From: CAYYNP01 sp964472545
GTDB taxonomy: Bacteria; Planctomycetota; Planctomycetia; Pirellulales; Thermoguttaceae
Reading direction: 5' to 3'
Length of the DNA stretch: 19,878 nucleotides
Assembly (NCBI GenBank): GCA_964472545.1
Contig: CAYYNP010000188.1
Coordinates: forward strand, 1 to 19,878
Shown here piece by piece: positions 7,031 through 14,788 of this stretch. The translations under genes were made by a program, and so were the position numbers. Below the pieces are notes generated by a model. It had not been told where the DNA came from. It worked only from the letters and a program-made list of their open reading frames with translations, and did no database searches. Numbering within the stretch: position 1 is the first letter of the stretch; every line of letters starts with the position of its first letter.

Positions 7031-8083
7031 TTGCTTACGACGTCGAGCGGGCTGTCGAGACACATCTTGGACCCTTTGGTGGCAGCCATGTCCGACGTGC
7101 AGGTCGAAGACAAATCGGAAGTGGGAACTCCCCCGGCAGGGATGTTGCCGATCTCCTTGGAGGCGCTGTGCCCCACCTCTGCGTTGCGGTTCGACCTGTT
7201 TCTCCGTTCCGATCCCGGCGCGTCGGTCGTCCTGTACCGTGAGTGCAGCGTGCCGTTGGAGGCAAGCGATATCGAGCGACTTCGTTCGAGCGGCATCCCC
7301 ACGTTGTACATTCGGCTAGCGGACCACTCGCGCTACAGCCGCTACGTCCGCGAGGAAGTGATACCCAACGAGAATGTGCCGGCCGCCCAACGCTACAACC
7401 TGCTGAGAAACGTCAGTCGAACGGCTTTCGAGACGGCTTTTCGCAGCGGGAACGCGGAGCGGGCGGTGATGGTCGCCGACGAGTTCGCCGGCCAAATGAC
7501 CGACCTCATTTGCGACCAGGACGTGTTGGTCTCGGAACTCTTTTCGCTGGTCGAACACGACTACTACACGTTCACTCACGCCACGAACGTGAGCACGTAC
7601 TGCTTGACGTTGGCGTTGGCCCTGGGAATCAGCGACCGTGAGGAACTGGTTTCCATCGGGGCGGGCGCCCTATTGCACGACCTCGGCAAGCGACAGATCG
7701 CCCCCTTCGTGCTCAACAAGCTGGGCCCGCTGAACGACGAGGATTGGCGACAGATCCGCCAACACCCGTCTTTCGGCTTCGAGGCGTTGTGCGATCGGGA
7801 AGACATTGGCTGGGGCCAGTTGATGATGGTCTATCAGCACCACGAGCGGATCGACGGCCGTGGTTATCCCGTGCGGTTAGGTGGCGAGGAGATCCACACT
7901 TGGGCACGCATCTGCTCGGTGGCCGACGTTTTCGACGCCCTGACCTCGGAGCGGCCCTACCGCAAGCCGATTCCCATAGACAAAGTGCTGTCTATGTTGC
8001 AGGAGGACAGCGGTAAGGCATTTGATAAGGATATGGTGGAATGTTGGATCGCCCAGGTGCGGCGGCAACCGCCGAGCAACTGA
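7031..8083 (+). CDS. HD-GYP domain protein, probable cyclic di-GMP phosphodiesterase (350 aa)
   Basis: HD-GYP enzymes hydrolyse c-di-GMP to pGpG or GMP with a bi- or trinuclear metal site. All hallmarks are visible: H183 in FTHATN, H216-D217 in LLHDLGK (with K220), H245 in RQHPSFG, H270-H271-E272 followed by DGRGYP (275-280), and D299 in VADVFDALTSERPYR. The N-terminal ~150 residues form a separate region (LRFDLFLRSDPGASVVLY ... GIPTLYIRL) like the N-terminal domain seen on other HD-GYP proteins; no membrane helix is present, so it should be cytoplasmic. Translation probably starts at TTG 7031 (GGAG 6 bases upstream); ATG 7088 is the alternative and would give 331 residues. Its end overlaps the PilZ gene by 43 bases, so the two are almost certainly co-expressed. 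Confidence 0.93.
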   Translation: MLTTSSGLSRHILDPLVAAMSDVQVEDKSEVGTPPAGMLPISLEALCPTSALRFDLFLRSDPGASVVLYRECSVPLEASDIERLRSSGIPTLYIRLADHSRYSRYVREEVIPNENVPAAQRYNLLRNVSRTAFETAFRSGNAERAVMVADEFAGQMTDLICDQDVLVSELFSLVEHDYYTFTHATNVSTYCLTLALALGISDREELVSIGAGALLHDLGKRQIAPFVLNKLGPLNDEDWRQIRQHPSFGFEALCDREDIGWGQLMMVYQHHERIDGRGYPVRLGGEEIHTWARICSVADVFDALTSERPYRKPIPIDKVLSMLQEDSGKAFDKDMVECWIAQVRRQPPSN

Positions 8084-8490
8084 CCGAGTGCCGGGACTGC
8101 CCGGTCCTACTCCCGCCGTCGGTGCAGGACGGCGCCAAGTCGCTGGGCACGGCTTCGGTGATCGACGACGACCAGCGCCGGTTCCCGCGCCGCTATGTCC
8201 GCGGGTGCGCCATCCTGGAGTACGGTCAGACGTTTCCCGGATTGCCTCGCGATCGAGCACAGTTCAAAGTGTGTGCCCGAGACTTGTCGCGCGGCGGGAT
8301 CTCATTCTACCACAGCGGACAGTTGTACCCCAAAGAACGCCTGAAGATCACCTTCCTCAACGGCGCCGCCGCCACGATCGAAATCATCCGCTGCCTCCGC
8401 CACCCGAACGGGTGCTTCGAAATCGGCGCTCGATTCGCGGAGGAAGCGCCGGCCCAGTCGGGCGATTCGCCGGGTGGCACGGGTTCTTGA
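8041..8490 (+). CDS. PilZ domain protein, probable cyclic di-GMP receptor (149 aa)
   Basis: PilZ domains bind c-di-GMP through an RxxxR motif and a D/NxSxxG motif. Both are present: RRFPRR at 46-51 and DLSRGG at 81-86. The usual beta-barrel segments follow (FKVCARDLSRGGISFYHSG, LKITFLNG, FEIGARF). The first ~40 residues, with three cysteines and low complexity, are not part of the domain. The ATG at 8041 lies inside the 3' end of the HD-GYP gene in another frame, a 43-base overlap typical of translational coupling. The last residues (PGGTGS) and the TGA stop are encoded by a copy of the dispersed repeat at 8470-8523, so the native C-terminus has probably been replaced. The protein likely reads out the c-di-GMP level set by its neighbour. 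Confidence 0.88.
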   Translation: MLDRPGAAATAEQLTECRDCPVLLPPSVQDGAKSLGTASVIDDDQRRFPRRYVRGCAILEYGQTFPGLPRDRAQFKVCARDLSRGGISFYHSGQLYPKERLKITFLNGAAATIEIIRCLRHPNGCFEIGARFAEEAPAQSGDSPGGTGS

Positions 8491-8523
8491 ACCCGTGGGG
8501 CGACGTCCCCAGAGGTTGTCTTG
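8470..8523. repeat. Truncated copy of the dispersed repeat at the PilZ 3' end
   Basis: GGGTGGCACGGGTTCTTGAA followed by CCCGTGGGGCGACGTCCCCAGAGGTTGT matches the first ~54 bases of the blocks at 28 and 518 with several substitutions. It supplies the PilZ stop codon (TGA 8488-8490) and stops a few bases before the hairpin at 8531. Confidence 0.75.
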
Positions 8524-8530
8524 AAGGGAG

Positions 8531-8585
8531 AAAAGAGGGACAGGCTACTTTTCTGGCTATGCAAAAAGTAGCCTGTCCCTCTTTT
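8531..8585. terminator. 22 bp perfect inverted repeat with T-rich tail; terminator and/or REP-like element
   Basis: The left arm (8531-8552, beginning AAAAGAGGGACAGGCTAC) and right arm (8564-8585) are perfect reverse complements around an 11-base loop. Two to five more bases can pair outward. A CTTTT-rich tract (8581-8610) follows. Placed 41 bases after the PilZ stop, it could end the HD-GYP/PilZ transcript. The long perfect stem and generic sequence also fit a dispersed REP-type palindrome of the kind common in planctomycete genomes (inference). Confidence 0.7.
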
Positions 8586-8716
8586 CTTTCCTTTTCTTTC
8601 TTTTCTTTCCCAGGCTACAGTGAAATTGGCCTACGGCCATGACAGCTTGGCTCACGCGAGGCAAGAGAAGACTAACGGCGAAGAATGGCACCCGGGGCCT
8701 GATGGAGACTCAACCG

Positions 8717-9145
8717 ATGGACGTCTCGACCCTCCCCTTCAACCAACATCTCGGGCTCCGCGTCGGCTCGGCGAACGGCCGACCGGCGGTGGTGCTGCGG
8801 CCGGGGGGGCATCATCTGAACCACGTCGGCACGGTACACGCGGCAGCCGTCTACGGGCTCGCGGAGGCGGCCTCGGGGCAATGCCTGCTGGGGCGGTTTC
8901 CCGATCTGGTTGACTCTCACGTGGCCGTGTTGCGGAGCGCTGCGGTGAAATACCGCCGCCCGGCGGCTGCGGACGCCCAGTTGCGCGCGCGGGGTGCCCT
9001 TGATGAAGAAACGGCCGTCGCGGCCCAAGAGAAGCTCGACGCACGCGGCCGGGCGACCGTCGACGTCGAAGTGTCGGTGACGCAAAACGACACCGAGGTG
9101 TTCAGCGGCACGTTCCGGTGGTTCGTGGCGGCGAGGGATCCGTAG
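8717..9145 (+). CDS. Hotdog-fold thioesterase-like protein (DUF4442/PaaI-like, 142 aa)
   Basis: Proteins of this fold usually hydrolyse acyl-CoA thioesters or are non-enzymatic relatives. The signature is the segment NHVGTVHAAAVYGLAEAASG (residues 35-54), matching the N..GTVHGGA..-helix region of PaaI-like hotdog proteins, with N35 and H41 as candidate active-site residues. The later strands are also typical (VAVLRSAAVKYRRPA, GRATVDVEVSVTQNDTEVFSGTFRWFV). I chose ATG 8717 because GGAG (8704-8707) lies 9 bases upstream. ATG 8702 or an upstream start at 8639 would add residues unlike the family. The substrate is unknown. It stands alone and is convergent with the AsmA-like gene. Confidence 0.8.
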   Translation: MDVSTLPFNQHLGLRVGSANGRPAVVLRPGGHHLNHVGTVHAAAVYGLAEAASGQCLLGRFPDLVDSHVAVLRSAAVKYRRPAAADAQLRARGALDEETAVAAQEKLDARGRATVDVEVSVTQNDTEVFSGTFRWFVAARDP

Positions 9146-9157
9146 ACGCCCGGCCTA

Positions 9158-9221
9158 CCGTGGCGTGAGCTTCCAACTCGCGAAACCGCCGCAAAAGGCA
9201 AGCTGGAAGCTCGCCCCACGG
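9158..9221. repeat. Imperfect inverted repeat between convergent genes
   Basis: CCGTGGCGTGAGCTTCCAAC (from 9158) pairs with the reverse complement of AGCTGGAAGCTCGCCCCACGG (9201-9221), with about four mismatches over 21 bases and a ~20-base spacer. It lies in the 92 bp gap between the thioesterase-like gene (+) and the AsmA-like gene (-), where it could act as a bidirectional terminator. Its sequence is unrelated to the other hairpins in the window. Confidence 0.6.
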
Positions 9222-9237
9222 CATCAGCACGCGGTGT

Positions 9238-12200
9238 CTACCGCCCCGGCGGCAGCAGGTGTTTGCGGAGTTGGTCTTCGAGAAGATTGCCGGCGGCGCG
9301 TTGGAGGATCTGGCGGTTGTGGTGTTGCAGCGTGCGGCGGTCGAGCTTGGGTTGGGTGATCGTGCCGCCGATGGGGATTTGGATGGTCTGGTTGCGCAGG
9401 GCCGTGCCCAGCGGGTTGTTGCCGATCCACTTCGGCGGGACGGGCATGACGGCCGTGAGGTTCAGCGGATGCGGTGCCCGCAGGCCGACCCAGCCGTGGG
9501 TGCGGACGGTCAGGTCGGGGAAGACCAAGTCGAGCCCTTCGTGATACATCCAGCCCTCGACCATGCGGAACTGCACGGTCGACTCGCGGCGGAGCGTGGC
9601 CGGAGAGGCGCGGCCGAGCAGAATTGCCAATTCCTGGACCAGCGGGCCGGGGCCGACCTCGACCGAGTGGACCGTAAAGCGGCCGGTCATCTCGCCGGCA
9701 GCCGGGTCGCTCAGCGGGATGCGGCATTTGTCCAGGTCGATCGAGAAGCTACCTCGGGCGGCCGTGACGCCGGCCAGCACGGGGGCGATGAACATCAAGC
9801 CCTCGCGACACATCTCCGGCGTGATCTCGACCTGCTCGACCAACGGGCCATGCGGCAGCGTGAATTCGGCCGGCTCGGGCGAGAGGCGGACTTGCGGCGC
9901 CAGGTGTACGCGGCCGCGGCCGACCGGCAGGACCGTCGGCTCGATTTGCAGGAGGCCTTCGGCCAGTTGGGCCTTGAGTTGGCCCGGGCCGACGGGGAAG
10001 CCGTAGAGGTCGGCCGATTGCCAGGCCAGCGCGGCGGTGGCGTTGGCCTCGGCCGGCGAGAGCGGGCCGTGATACGAGACGGGCATCGAGCCGCCGCCGG
10101 CGAAGCGGACCTTGTCGGTCAAGAACGGGCTGGCCAGCCCACAGAGCTTTTGCAGGTCGTAGTCGATCTTGCCGTCGAGGTGCAAAGCGGTTTGGGCGTC
10201 GGCCTGGGAGATGCGGCCGGTAACGTCGGCGGCCAAGACGTCGGACGCCAGCCGCAGCCGGCTCAACTCGAGCACGCGGTCGGCCGGTTGGTATTCGCCG
10301 GTGGCGGTTAGATGGACGCGGGGCCGATCGATGCGCTCTCCGGCCGGTCCGGCCAGGGCCAGGCCGTCGACGTTGGCTTCGAGCTTGCCGGCCATGTTTC
10401 CGTCGGAGGGGGCGAACTCGGCGGAGCCGTCGAGCTGTCCGGCGACGTGCCATCGCGCGGCAGCGGCGCGCGGGTCGCCGATCCACCGGTCGACGGCGGC
10501 CAAGTCGCCATGGAATTCGACACGTCCGGCCAATTGTGGCGGTCCGGCATCGGGTTTGACCAACTCGAATTGCGGCGATCGGATCGAGACTCCCTGGCCA
10601 TCAAGCGCGGTCGCACCAAGTTGCAGGCGGCGCGCGGGCGTGTTCCAAGTGCCGGACGTGGTCAGCACCACGCTGGGCTGGTCGATGTGGAAGCCGGCCG
10701 AGGCCACCTGCAGGCGGTCGACGGTCAGCTTGGCCGTTCGCACGGTGATCTGTTCGGCCGAGCCGACGGCCTGGGCGTCGAGGTGATAGGCCCCGGCGAC
10801 GGCCAGTTCGCCTAAGTCGAGCCAACTACGCAGGCGCGTGGGCCAGTTCTCCAGCAGGCCTTGGGCGGCGATTTCCACCGGCCAGGTGGCGGCCGTGGAG
10901 AGGTCGAGCACCGGTTGCATCAGCCGGGCGGAGAGTTGGTCTCGGCCGGCGGTGATCTGGACGTAGGCCTTCTGGAGTTGGCTGTCGGCAGTGTAGTCGG
11001 TGCGGCCGCGGGCGGTGAGGAAGGCGGTCAGTTGCGGCTCGACCCAGGGTTGCGTTTCGGGCGTGGCAAATCGGAAGGCGTCGAGTTGGAGCTTGGCCTC
11101 CAGGGCGAACTGGCCGTCGTCGGCGCGTTGCAGATCGACCTGAGCCCAGCCGTCGCCGGCCATTTCGAGCCCGCCGAGATCGACGAACTGCCCCAGCCGC
11201 CGTGCAAGCCGCTCGAGATTGAAGCTGGCCGAGGCGGTCAGCTTGCCGGCGGTTCCCTGGGCGTTGAGCGTGAGGAAGTCGGAGCGGCACTCCATCCGAT
11301 CGACAACGGGGCCGGCGGGGGCGTTGGGGCCGGCGGGGGCGTCGTGGGCGGCCAGATCGATCACGACAGGGTTTTCCCAGGCGATTGCGCGGCCGTCGTA
11401 GACGGCGGTCAGGCGGCCGGCTTCGACGTGGGCCTGCCAAGTCATCCCCTGCTGGCCGCGTGTGCCAATGGCCGTCCATTGGAGGTCGCCGGAGGTGATC
11501 TGCGTTCCCGGCCGCACGCGCATCGTCGAGGGCAGCATGGCGGCCAGCTTGGCCAGATCGACGCGACCGCGGAGTTCGCACGGCTGCTCGGTGGCGGCCG
11601 CCACGAGACGTTCGGTCCAGGTGCCGTCCAACGGCAAGCTGCCGGCGGCGGCCAGGTTGGCGAGGTCGCAGTCGAACGTCGCGCATTCGATTTGCAGGCG
11701 GCCGTCGCGTTCGGTGATTTGGCAGGCCGCGCTGAGCGCATCGAGTTCGATCCGATCGTTGCCCAGCGGCGCGGCGGCCAGTCGAACGCCGCTGGCTTGG
11801 AGGTCGGCCCGAACCACGGTCTTTTCACCCCAGCGGATTTCCACCTTCTCGCCGGTGCCGCAGGAGATCCGGCCGGCAAGCTCTAATTCGGGCGAGAACC
11901 GCCGCAGTATCGGCTCGATCAACTCCAACGGAAACGCGTCGGCCGTCATCGAGAAGACGTTTTCGGCGGCCGAACGGCTCTCGGCGGCGAGGCCTTCGCC
12001 GGGCGCTTGAGAGTAGAGCGTCAATGCGGCGGCCAGTTTCCCGGTGGTCTGCCGCTGGGCGTCGTCGAAGATCACGGCCGAGAAGGCCAGGTTCAGCGGC
12101 TCGGCCGGGTCGGTCGACGTACGGACCTCCAGGGCGACCTGTTCGATCTGCCACTGGCGCCCGTCGTCGCGATTGGTGAGCACGATGCGTCCGTCGGCCG

Positions 12201-12756
12201 CCTGAAGGGTAAGATCGAGGCTGCCGGACTCTTCTTCGCTCGGCTGCAGGTAGTTCGCCAGCAACTCCTCGACGTTGCTGGTCCGGCCGTCGAGTTCGAC
12301 GGTCAACTCCGGCCGCTCGACGACGAACGTACCCCATCGCGACGTGTCCCAGAGGATCTTCAACAGCGGCCGTTCGCCCTGCAGGCTGGCGGCGGTGAGC
12401 ACGAGTTGGCCTTGTTCGTCGCGGATCTCGACGCCGTGCAGGTCGATCGGCGAGAACCAGCCGAGCGAGGCCGACTCGGCGGTCACGGTGCCGCGTACGT
12501 CGGCGGCCACCTTGGCCAGGATCCAGTCGATCACCACCGTTCTGGCGACGATTGCCGGGAGAAACCAGATCAGAACCAAGACCGCCAATGCGATCGCGAT
12601 CAGCCGGCGGCGCCACCGATGACGGTGGCCGGCAGACCGCGCGGCCGGTTGCTCCGACGGGGGATCGTGCGGTTGGTTTTCGCTGGGCGTCGGGGGCTCG
12701 GGCGACGGTTTCGGCGCAAGGCGATCGGGCCGCGTAGACCGGCTGACAGTCGACAT
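9238..12756 (-). CDS. Giant AsmA/TamB-like envelope protein (1172 aa)
   Basis: AsmA-family proteins are inner-membrane-anchored, mostly periplasmic beta-groove proteins linked to lipid transport or envelope assembly. Here a proline-rich cytoplasmic tail (1-45) with an RHRWRRR stop-transfer is followed by one membrane helix (about 51-71) and a long beta-rich region of alternating LxVxxxxV strands. The opening VDWILAKVAADVRGTVTAESASLGWFSPIDLHGVEIRD pattern and the C-terminal segment with IPIGGTITQPKLDRR are typical of the group. I chose the ATG at 12756 because GGAG (12764-12767) lies 7 bases upstream; the frame is open to 12873 but that extension lacks a signal. An 18 bp near-repeat at 11308-11343 encodes APAGPN/APAGPV. 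Lipid transfer is a family-based inference. Confidence 0.82.
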   Translation of the reverse strand: MSTVSRSTRPDRLAPKPSPEPPTPSENQPHDPPSEQPAARSAGHRHRWRRRLIAIALAVLVLIWFLPAIVARTVVIDWILAKVAADVRGTVTAESASLGWFSPIDLHGVEIRDEQGQLVLTAASLQGERPLLKILWDTSRWGTFVVERPELTVELDGRTSNVEELLANYLQPSEEESGSLDLTLQAADGRIVLTNRDDGRQWQIEQVALEVRTSTDPAEPLNLAFSAVIFDDAQRQTTGKLAAALTLYSQAPGEGLAAESRSAAENVFSMTADAFPLELIEPILRRFSPELELAGRISCGTGEKVEIRWGEKTVVRADLQASGVRLAAAPLGNDRIELDALSAACQITERDGRLQIECATFDCDLANLAAAGSLPLDGTWTERLVAAATEQPCELRGRVDLAKLAAMLPSTMRVRPGTQITSGDLQWTAIGTRGQQGMTWQAHVEAGRLTAVYDGRAIAWENPVVIDLAAHDAPAGPNAPAGPVVDRMECRSDFLTLNAQGTAGKLTASASFNLERLARRLGQFVDLGGLEMAGDGWAQVDLQRADDGQFALEAKLQLDAFRFATPETQPWVEPQLTAFLTARGRTDYTADSQLQKAYVQITAGRDQLSARLMQPVLDLSTAATWPVEIAAQGLLENWPTRLRSWLDLGELAVAGAYHLDAQAVGSAEQITVRTAKLTVDRLQVASAGFHIDQPSVVLTTSGTWNTPARRLQLGATALDGQGVSIRSPQFELVKPDAGPPQLAGRVEFHGDLAAVDRWIGDPRAAAARWHVAGQLDGSAEFAPSDGNMAGKLEANVDGLALAGPAGERIDRPRVHLTATGEYQPADRVLELSRLRLASDVLAADVTGRISQADAQTALHLDGKIDYDLQKLCGLASPFLTDKVRFAGGGSMPVSYHGPLSPAEANATAALAWQSADLYGFPVGPGQLKAQLAEGLLQIEPTVLPVGRGRVHLAPQVRLSPEPAEFTLPHGPLVEQVEITPEMCREGLMFIAPVLAGVTAARGSFSIDLDKCRIPLSDPAAGEMTGRFTVHSVEVGPGPLVQELAILLGRASPATLRRESTVQFRMVEGWMYHEGLDLVFPDLTVRTHGWVGLRAPHPLNLTAVMPVPPKWIGNNPLGTALRNQTIQIPIGGTITQPKLDRRTLQHHNRQILQRAAGNLLEDQLRKHLLPPGR

Positions 12757-13194
12757 AACTCCACTCCGGAGGGGTTTTCGGGCGGCAGATTCTATCTGCT
12801 GGGAGAAATCGACGCCATACCGGCTTTCGGATGACCCGGAAGAGGGGGGTGACCCCGAGACGCTGCATGGCATCTTGAAGAATGGGCCGAATTCAGAGCG
12901 TTCGGCTAGAAGTCGTACTCCCAGCCACTCGACAGCCTTGGCCGAACGATTTTCGGCTGGCTAGCCCGACCGGTGAGATTCGCTCTGGGCATCGCACGTA
13001 AGGTAGGCATGCGACGTTGGAAGCGGATGAAGACAAGAGTTCCGAAATACGGTCCTTTTACGGCGCGTTTCAAGCACTTCGACCGTCCGACGAGTTAAGG
13101 GCTTCACGTCAGACATGCGATCAACCAGATGGAGCTATGGACCGAGATCCGCCGTCGTGTCTGGGGCGCATAATGTTGTTGCGGTCTGCAGGAC
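12757..13194. other. Intergenic region (438 bp) upstream of the AsmA-like gene
   Basis: Apart from the AsmA ribosome binding site I see no gene or strong repeat. Short open frames exist on both strands (for example plus strand 13017-13250), but they overlap the beta-barrel gene or lack a ribosome binding site and known domains. Confidence 0.5.
12764..12767 (-). promoter_or_regulatory. Ribosome binding site GGAG for the AsmA-like gene
   Basis: On the minus strand GGAGTGGAGTT precedes ATG 12756. The GGAG at 12767-12764 is 7 bases from the ATG and decides against the longer in-frame start at 12873. Confidence 0.6.
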
Positions 13195-14100
13195 TTACCA
13201 ATTTGCGACCAAGTGAAAGTGCAGACCCAAATAGGCGACATCGCGGATAGCTGCGCCGAAACAGGTTGCTCGGGCGTCGATCGGAGTGCCGAACAATTCG
13301 TGACACTCCAGGCCAGCCTCAATATCGCCGATGGCGAAGAAGCCCTTGCTGGTTTGGGGGTCAGGGAGGTTGCCCGGAGCAATCACGATGTGCTCCTCCT
13401 CTCCGTAGATTAGGCCGGCTTTGAAGCTGTGGAACACGGACATGTTGCGCAACGGGCGACGGAAGTGGAACACGGACATGTTGCGCAACGGGCGACGGAA
13501 TTCGTAGGACAGGATTGGCCCCAAGCCTTCGAACCGCGGGGTCCTCAGAGTGATGTTCGGCTGATTGGTCTCTCGGCGCGTTGAGAGATAACGCACACCA
13601 GTCGTATACAGCAGCGAAGCGAAACCAAAGTCGATATCTTGCGTCAACTCCAGGTCCACGATGTCGGTCGTCATAGACAGGCCGAACAGAGGATTCGCCG
13701 CCTTATCCGGCTCGGCCCGACCTCTGCTTTCGCTGTGCCAGTACGAACTGCGCAGTCCGAATCCCGAGCCCTGGGCCACCCATTCCGCTTCGACATAGGG
13801 CGAGGCCGTTGTTTCAAAGTCGAATTTGTACATCTCCGGGTTGGGGTTGCCCGTAATGACGACCGGGAAATGCACTCCTCTCGCTTGAACGGCTCGCAAG
13901 CCGAAAACCGCCGACACGCCTTGTCGAGAAGTGAACACCTCCGGACACGGACTTTGTTGCGTATTCGGTTGGCTTTGCCTCTCTAACTGGTCAAGGCGCT
14001 GCAGAATCGATTCGATGGATTCCGAATCCGTTATCGCCTGAGCCATGGTCGGCGCCGCGGACGACGCCAGCAAACACGTTAAGAGAAAGGCCGCGCGCAT
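13195..14100 (-). CDS. Outer-membrane beta-barrel protein, predicted (301 aa)
   Basis: A classical signal peptide (MRAAFLLTCLLASSAAPTMAQA, cleaved near residue 21) is followed by a short helical segment (about 24-45, SIESILQRLDQLERQ) and then alternating amphipathic strands rich in aromatic and glycine residues (SPYVEAEWVAQGSGFGLRSSYWHSES, FGFASLLYTTGVRYLSTRRE, GLGPILSYEFRRPL). It resembles small planctomycete porin-like proteins that carry an N-terminal coiled coil; the exact family is not certain. The ATG at 14100 is preceded by GGAGG on the minus strand at ideal spacing, so the 35-residue upstream extension to 14205 is rejected. An exact 36 bp in-frame duplication (13429-13500) repeats FRRPLRNMSVFH at residues 201-212 and 213-224, adding about one strand's length. 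Confidence 0.72.
   Translation of the reverse strand: MRAAFLLTCLLASSAAPTMAQAITDSESIESILQRLDQLERQSQPNTQQSPCPEVFTSRQGVSAVFGLRAVQARGVHFPVVITGNPNPEMYKFDFETTASPYVEAEWVAQGSGFGLRSSYWHSESRGRAEPDKAANPLFGLSMTTDIVDLELTQDIDFGFASLLYTTGVRYLSTRRETNQPNITLRTPRFEGLGPILSYEFRRPLRNMSVFHFRRPLRNMSVFHSFKAGLIYGEEEHIVIAPGNLPDPQTSKGFFAIGDIEAGLECHELFGTPIDARATCFGAAIRDVAYLGLHFHLVANW
13429..13500. repeat. Exact 36 bp tandem duplication inside the beta-barrel gene
   Basis: Units 13429-13464 and 13465-13500 are identical (each starting GTGGAACACGGACATGTTGC). They encode two consecutive copies of FRRPLRNMSVFH. Because the unit is a multiple of three, the frame is kept. Perfect identity indicates a recent event. Confidence 0.95.
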
Positions 14101-14788
14101 CGTTTTCCTCCGTGTACGCTGGGGCTCGCGCCTGAAGATGGTTTCGCGTGTCACATTCCAGCAAGGCGCAACTGAGATGCCTGCGACGTTGTCAGAATCG
14201 GCCAATGCTCTCGCGCAGCTTGTGAGAAAATCCGCCGTTCTGTCTCATACGCAGCGGAGAATCGGCATAAAAGATACAATCGGATCAGCAAGACAGAAGC
14301 CAGATGAGACGGCCACCTAACCACTCATGGTCGGTACGACCACAAGGCGCCAGTTGCTCCAGCTAACCTGCGTCGGTCGCCCCCTCCGCGCGAAACGCGA
14401 TTTGCCGACCCGCTGAAGTCACATCGACCCATCGAAACTGCATTGCGGTGGCCAGTCAGAAAAGGTTCATTTCCCGACGCAGACACCGCAATCCCTTCTC
14501 CAGCACGTAAGTCCTGTCCAGAGTGTCCGAGATCGCCGTGTCAGAGTCAAAAGCCCGTAAAGCCGCGTCGCCAGGGGGTTTTCGATACAGCTTCTCTTGC
14601 TAGCATATCCCCCCTGCGGGCGGGCGCAGCAGGCAAGTCGAATGATAGCGGATTTCGACGTTCTGCCCGCCCGGCTCCCGCTTATGCAACGAATTCCGAA
14701 TCCGTCGCCTAGCACCACGTAGCGGGTTCGCGCTCCTTCGCAATTCTATCCGGGGACGGCTGGCGAGCGGGCCGGGCTGGCGTCTAAG
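14101..14788. other. Intergenic region (688 bp) between kinase and beta-barrel genes
   Basis: Both flanking genes run on the minus strand, so this holds the beta-barrel gene's upstream region and the space after the kinase stop. GGAGG just beyond 14100 serves the beta-barrel start. Small open frames of 80-90 residues (plus strand 14443-14712, minus strand 14467-14718) show arginine/serine-rich, domain-free translations and no good start signals. I see no RNA gene, repeat family member or transposon end. Confidence 0.5.

Noticed and set aside
9259..12834. Several long plus-strand open frames opposite the AsmA-like gene
   Set aside because: They are mirror frames caused by high GC at third codon positions; their translations lack domains and are rich in Gly, Arg and Ala.
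12757..12873. 39-residue N-terminal extension of the AsmA-like protein
   Set aside because: No ribosome binding site before 12873 and a disordered translation; GGAG precedes ATG 12756.
13017..13250. 77-codon plus-strand frame
   Set aside because: It overlaps the 3' end of the beta-barrel gene, has no ribosome binding site, and its translation shows no recognisable feature.
14443..14718. Overlapping 80-90-codon frames on both strands between kinase and beta-barrel genes
   Set aside because: No start signals, domains or hydrophobic pattern; composition looks like chance open frame in GC-rich DNA.
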